A stretch of 32,399 nt of DNA from Phoronis australis (lineage: Eukaryota > Phoronida > Phoronidae): contig NMRA01000027.1 in assembly GCA_002633005.1 (NCBI GenBank), positions 91,436-123,834 of the forward strand. Reading direction: 5' to 3'. The notes under the pieces are model-generated. The model was not told where the DNA came from, did not search any database, and saw nothing but the letters and a program-made list of their open reading frames with translations. Positions 30,740-32,399 of this stretch are shown here, piece by piece. A program made the translations under genes and the position numbers. Position 1 is the first letter of the stretch. Each line of letters starts with the position of its first letter.

Positions 30740-32399
30740 ATACCCCGAAAAACCGAGAATTTTAGAGAGATTCCGCCTCCTCAACTCAAACGTCTATTGC
30801 CGGAAAACTAACCGTTCGAAATCGATGCCCTTCCGTTCCTAGGTACTCTGGCCCTCCGTCAGTAGAGGAAAAAAAAAGAATTGACTTTCAACGGTTGAGT
30901 TTTCGTCAATTGGCGCAAAACCTCGCACGACTTTGCCCTACCCCGAAAAACCGAGAATTTTTCGGAGATTCTGCCTCCTCAGTTCAAACGTCTACTGCTG
31001 AAAAACTAACCGTTAAAAATCGATGGCCCTTCGTTCCTAGGTACTCTGGCCCTCCACCAATAGAGGAAAAGAAAAAAAATTGACTTTCAACGTTTGAGTT
31101 TTCGTTAATTGGCGCAAAACCGTGAACGACTTTGCCCTACCCCGAAAAACCGAGAATTTTACGGAGATTCCGCCTCCTCAGTTGAAACGTCTATTGCCGG
31201 AAAACTAACCGTTGAAAATCGATGCCCCTCCGTTCCTAGGTACTCTGGCCCTCCATCAGTAGAGGAAACGAAAAAGAATTGACTTTCAACGATGCCCTAC
31301 CCCGAAAAACCGAGAATTTTACGGAGATTCCGCCTCCTCAACTCAAAGGTCTATTGCCGGAAAACTAACCGTTGGAAATCTATGCTCCTCCGTTCTTAGG
31401 TACTCTGGCCCTCCATCAGTAGAGGAAAAGAAAAACAAATTGACTTTCAACGGTTGAGTCTTCGTCAATTGGCGCAAAATCGCGCACGACTTTGCCCTAC
31501 CTCGAAAAACCGAAAATTTTACGGAGATTCCGCCTCCTCAGTTCAAACGTCTATTGCTGAAAAACTAACCGTTGAAAATCGATGCCCCTCCGTTCCTAGG
31601 TACTCTGGCCCTCCATCAATAGAGCAAAGGAAAAAGAATTGACTTTCAACGGTTGAGTTTTCGTCAATTGGCGCAAAATCTCGCACGACTTTGCCCTACC
31701 CTGAAAAACCGAGAATTTTACGGAGATTCCGCCTCCTCAACTCAAAGGTCTATTGCTGGAAAACAAACCGTTGGAAATCGATGCCCCTCCGTTCCTGGGT
31801 ACTCTGGCCCACCATCAGTAGAGGAAAAGAAAAAACCCTCCATCACTGGAGGAAAAGAAAAAGAATTGACTTTCAACGGTTGAGTTTTCGTCAATTGGCT
31901 CAAAACCGCGCACTACTTTGCCCTACCCCGAAAAACCGAGAATTTTGCGGAGATTCCGCCTCCTCAATTCAAACGTCTATTGCCGGAAAACTAACCATTG
32001 AAAATCGATGCCCCTCCGTTCCTTGGTCCTCTGGCCCTCCTTCAGTAGAGGAATAGAAAAAGAATTGACTTTCAGGAATTAAGTTTTCGTCAATTGGCGC
32101 AAAACCGCGCACGACTTTGCCCTACCTCGAAAAACCGAGAATTTTACGGAGATTCCGCCTCCTCAGTTGAAACGTTAATTGCCGGAAAACTAACTGTTGA
32201 AAATCGATGCTCTTCCGTTCCAAGGTCCTCTGGCCCTCCATCAGTAGAGGAAAAGAAAAAGAATTGACTTGCAACGGTTGAGTTTTCGTCAATTGCCGCA
32301 AAACCGCGCACTACTTTGCCCTACCCCGAAAAACCGAGAATTTTACGGAGTTTCCGCCTCCTCAGTTGAAACGTCTATTGCCGGAAAACTAACTGTTGA
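30740..32399 (+). repeat. 198-bp satellite, block 3, distinct subfamily
   Basis: About eight monomers run to the window edge. They share changes not typical of block 2: GGTACTCTGGCCCTCCATCA in the tail, GGTTGAGTTTTCGTCAATTG in arm 1, GCAAAACCGCGCAC, and AAAAAGAATTGAC before arm 1. One monomer is shortened near 31290, and another carries an extra 30-bp repeat of its A-rich tail at 31820-31860. The array continues beyond the window. Confidence 0.9.

Noticed and set aside
16973-32056. Dozens of 60-147-codon ORFs in the satellite, with a 66-codon consensus frame free of stops
   Set aside because: They recur once per monomer and break at the variable A-run. A stop-free 66 codons in one of six frames is not rare by chance, the minus strand is also often open, and deletions disrupt the frame freely. 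Nothing indicates protein selection.
18480-32399. Hammerhead core in the satellite (minus strand CTGAGGAGGCGGA followed by CTCC)
   Set aside because: A CUGANGA match and a short GGAG/CTCC stem exist in some monomers, but GAAA does not follow the stem, the motif varies (CTCAGT, CTCACT, CTCAAT) and no cleavage triplet is placed correctly.
1-32399. tRNA and rRNA genes
   Set aside because: GGTTCGAA-like strings occur in the satellites and spacers, but no cloverleaf or rRNA core was found by eye.

Overview
This window looks like accessory, repeat-dominated DNA from an invertebrate animal. The evidence is decayed LINE, BEL/Pao, Ty3/gypsy and Penelope-like elements, MITE-type sequences, spliceosomal-looking intron borders, about 40% GC and large satellite arrays. 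The retroelement families would suit a cnidarian or a lophotrochozoan; I cannot resolve further. No bacterial gene, operon, rRNA or tRNA was recognised. Five single 'n' characters (2953, 7176, 16370 or one base either side, 18665, 28713) look like minimum-length scaffold gaps, and three of them sit in suspicious repeat contexts.

Layout. 1-688: 3' end of a Ty3/gypsy element, with an internally deleted Pol remnant, a polypurine tract and a 168-bp LTR with 8-bp inverted ends. 1500-2080 (+) and 2120-3560 (-): two LINE 3' fragments from different families, tail to tail, both with destroyed RT active sites. 3783-4842: possible host-gene material, namely a TATA box plus a short ORF and a splice-bounded terminal exon that resembles a SOCS box. 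4843-9380: mostly unassigned AT-rich DNA with short tandem duplications, a degenerate telomere-like G-rich tract, a DNA-transposon end and a candidate two-exon secreted small protein (8358-8626).

9385-11400: an old, diverged array of a satellite of about 170-205 bp, interrupted by a MITE. 11720-13213: decayed BEL/Pao pol. 13215-14995 (-): a Penelope-like element with RT and GIY-YIG domains, still fairly intact, ending in a hammerhead-ribozyme-like motif. 15772-16568 and 18668-19556: 31-bp minisatellite arrays. 16569-18664 and 19557-32399: a young satellite of about 198 bp with roughly 74 monomers. It is clearly the same family as the 9385-11400 array.

The main point is the satellite. Both the old and the young arrays keep a pair of about 33-bp inverted arms in every monomer, so the family has had a foldback architecture throughout. 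The young array shows subfamily blocks, shuffled higher-order blocks, deleted monomers, a non-satellite insertion, and two places where the assembly probably duplicates sequence (a perfect 257-bp repeat across the n at 28713, and the 16371-18664 segment that repeats 19333 onward). The many 60-75-residue ORFs in the arrays are by-products of the repeat and are not annotated as genes.
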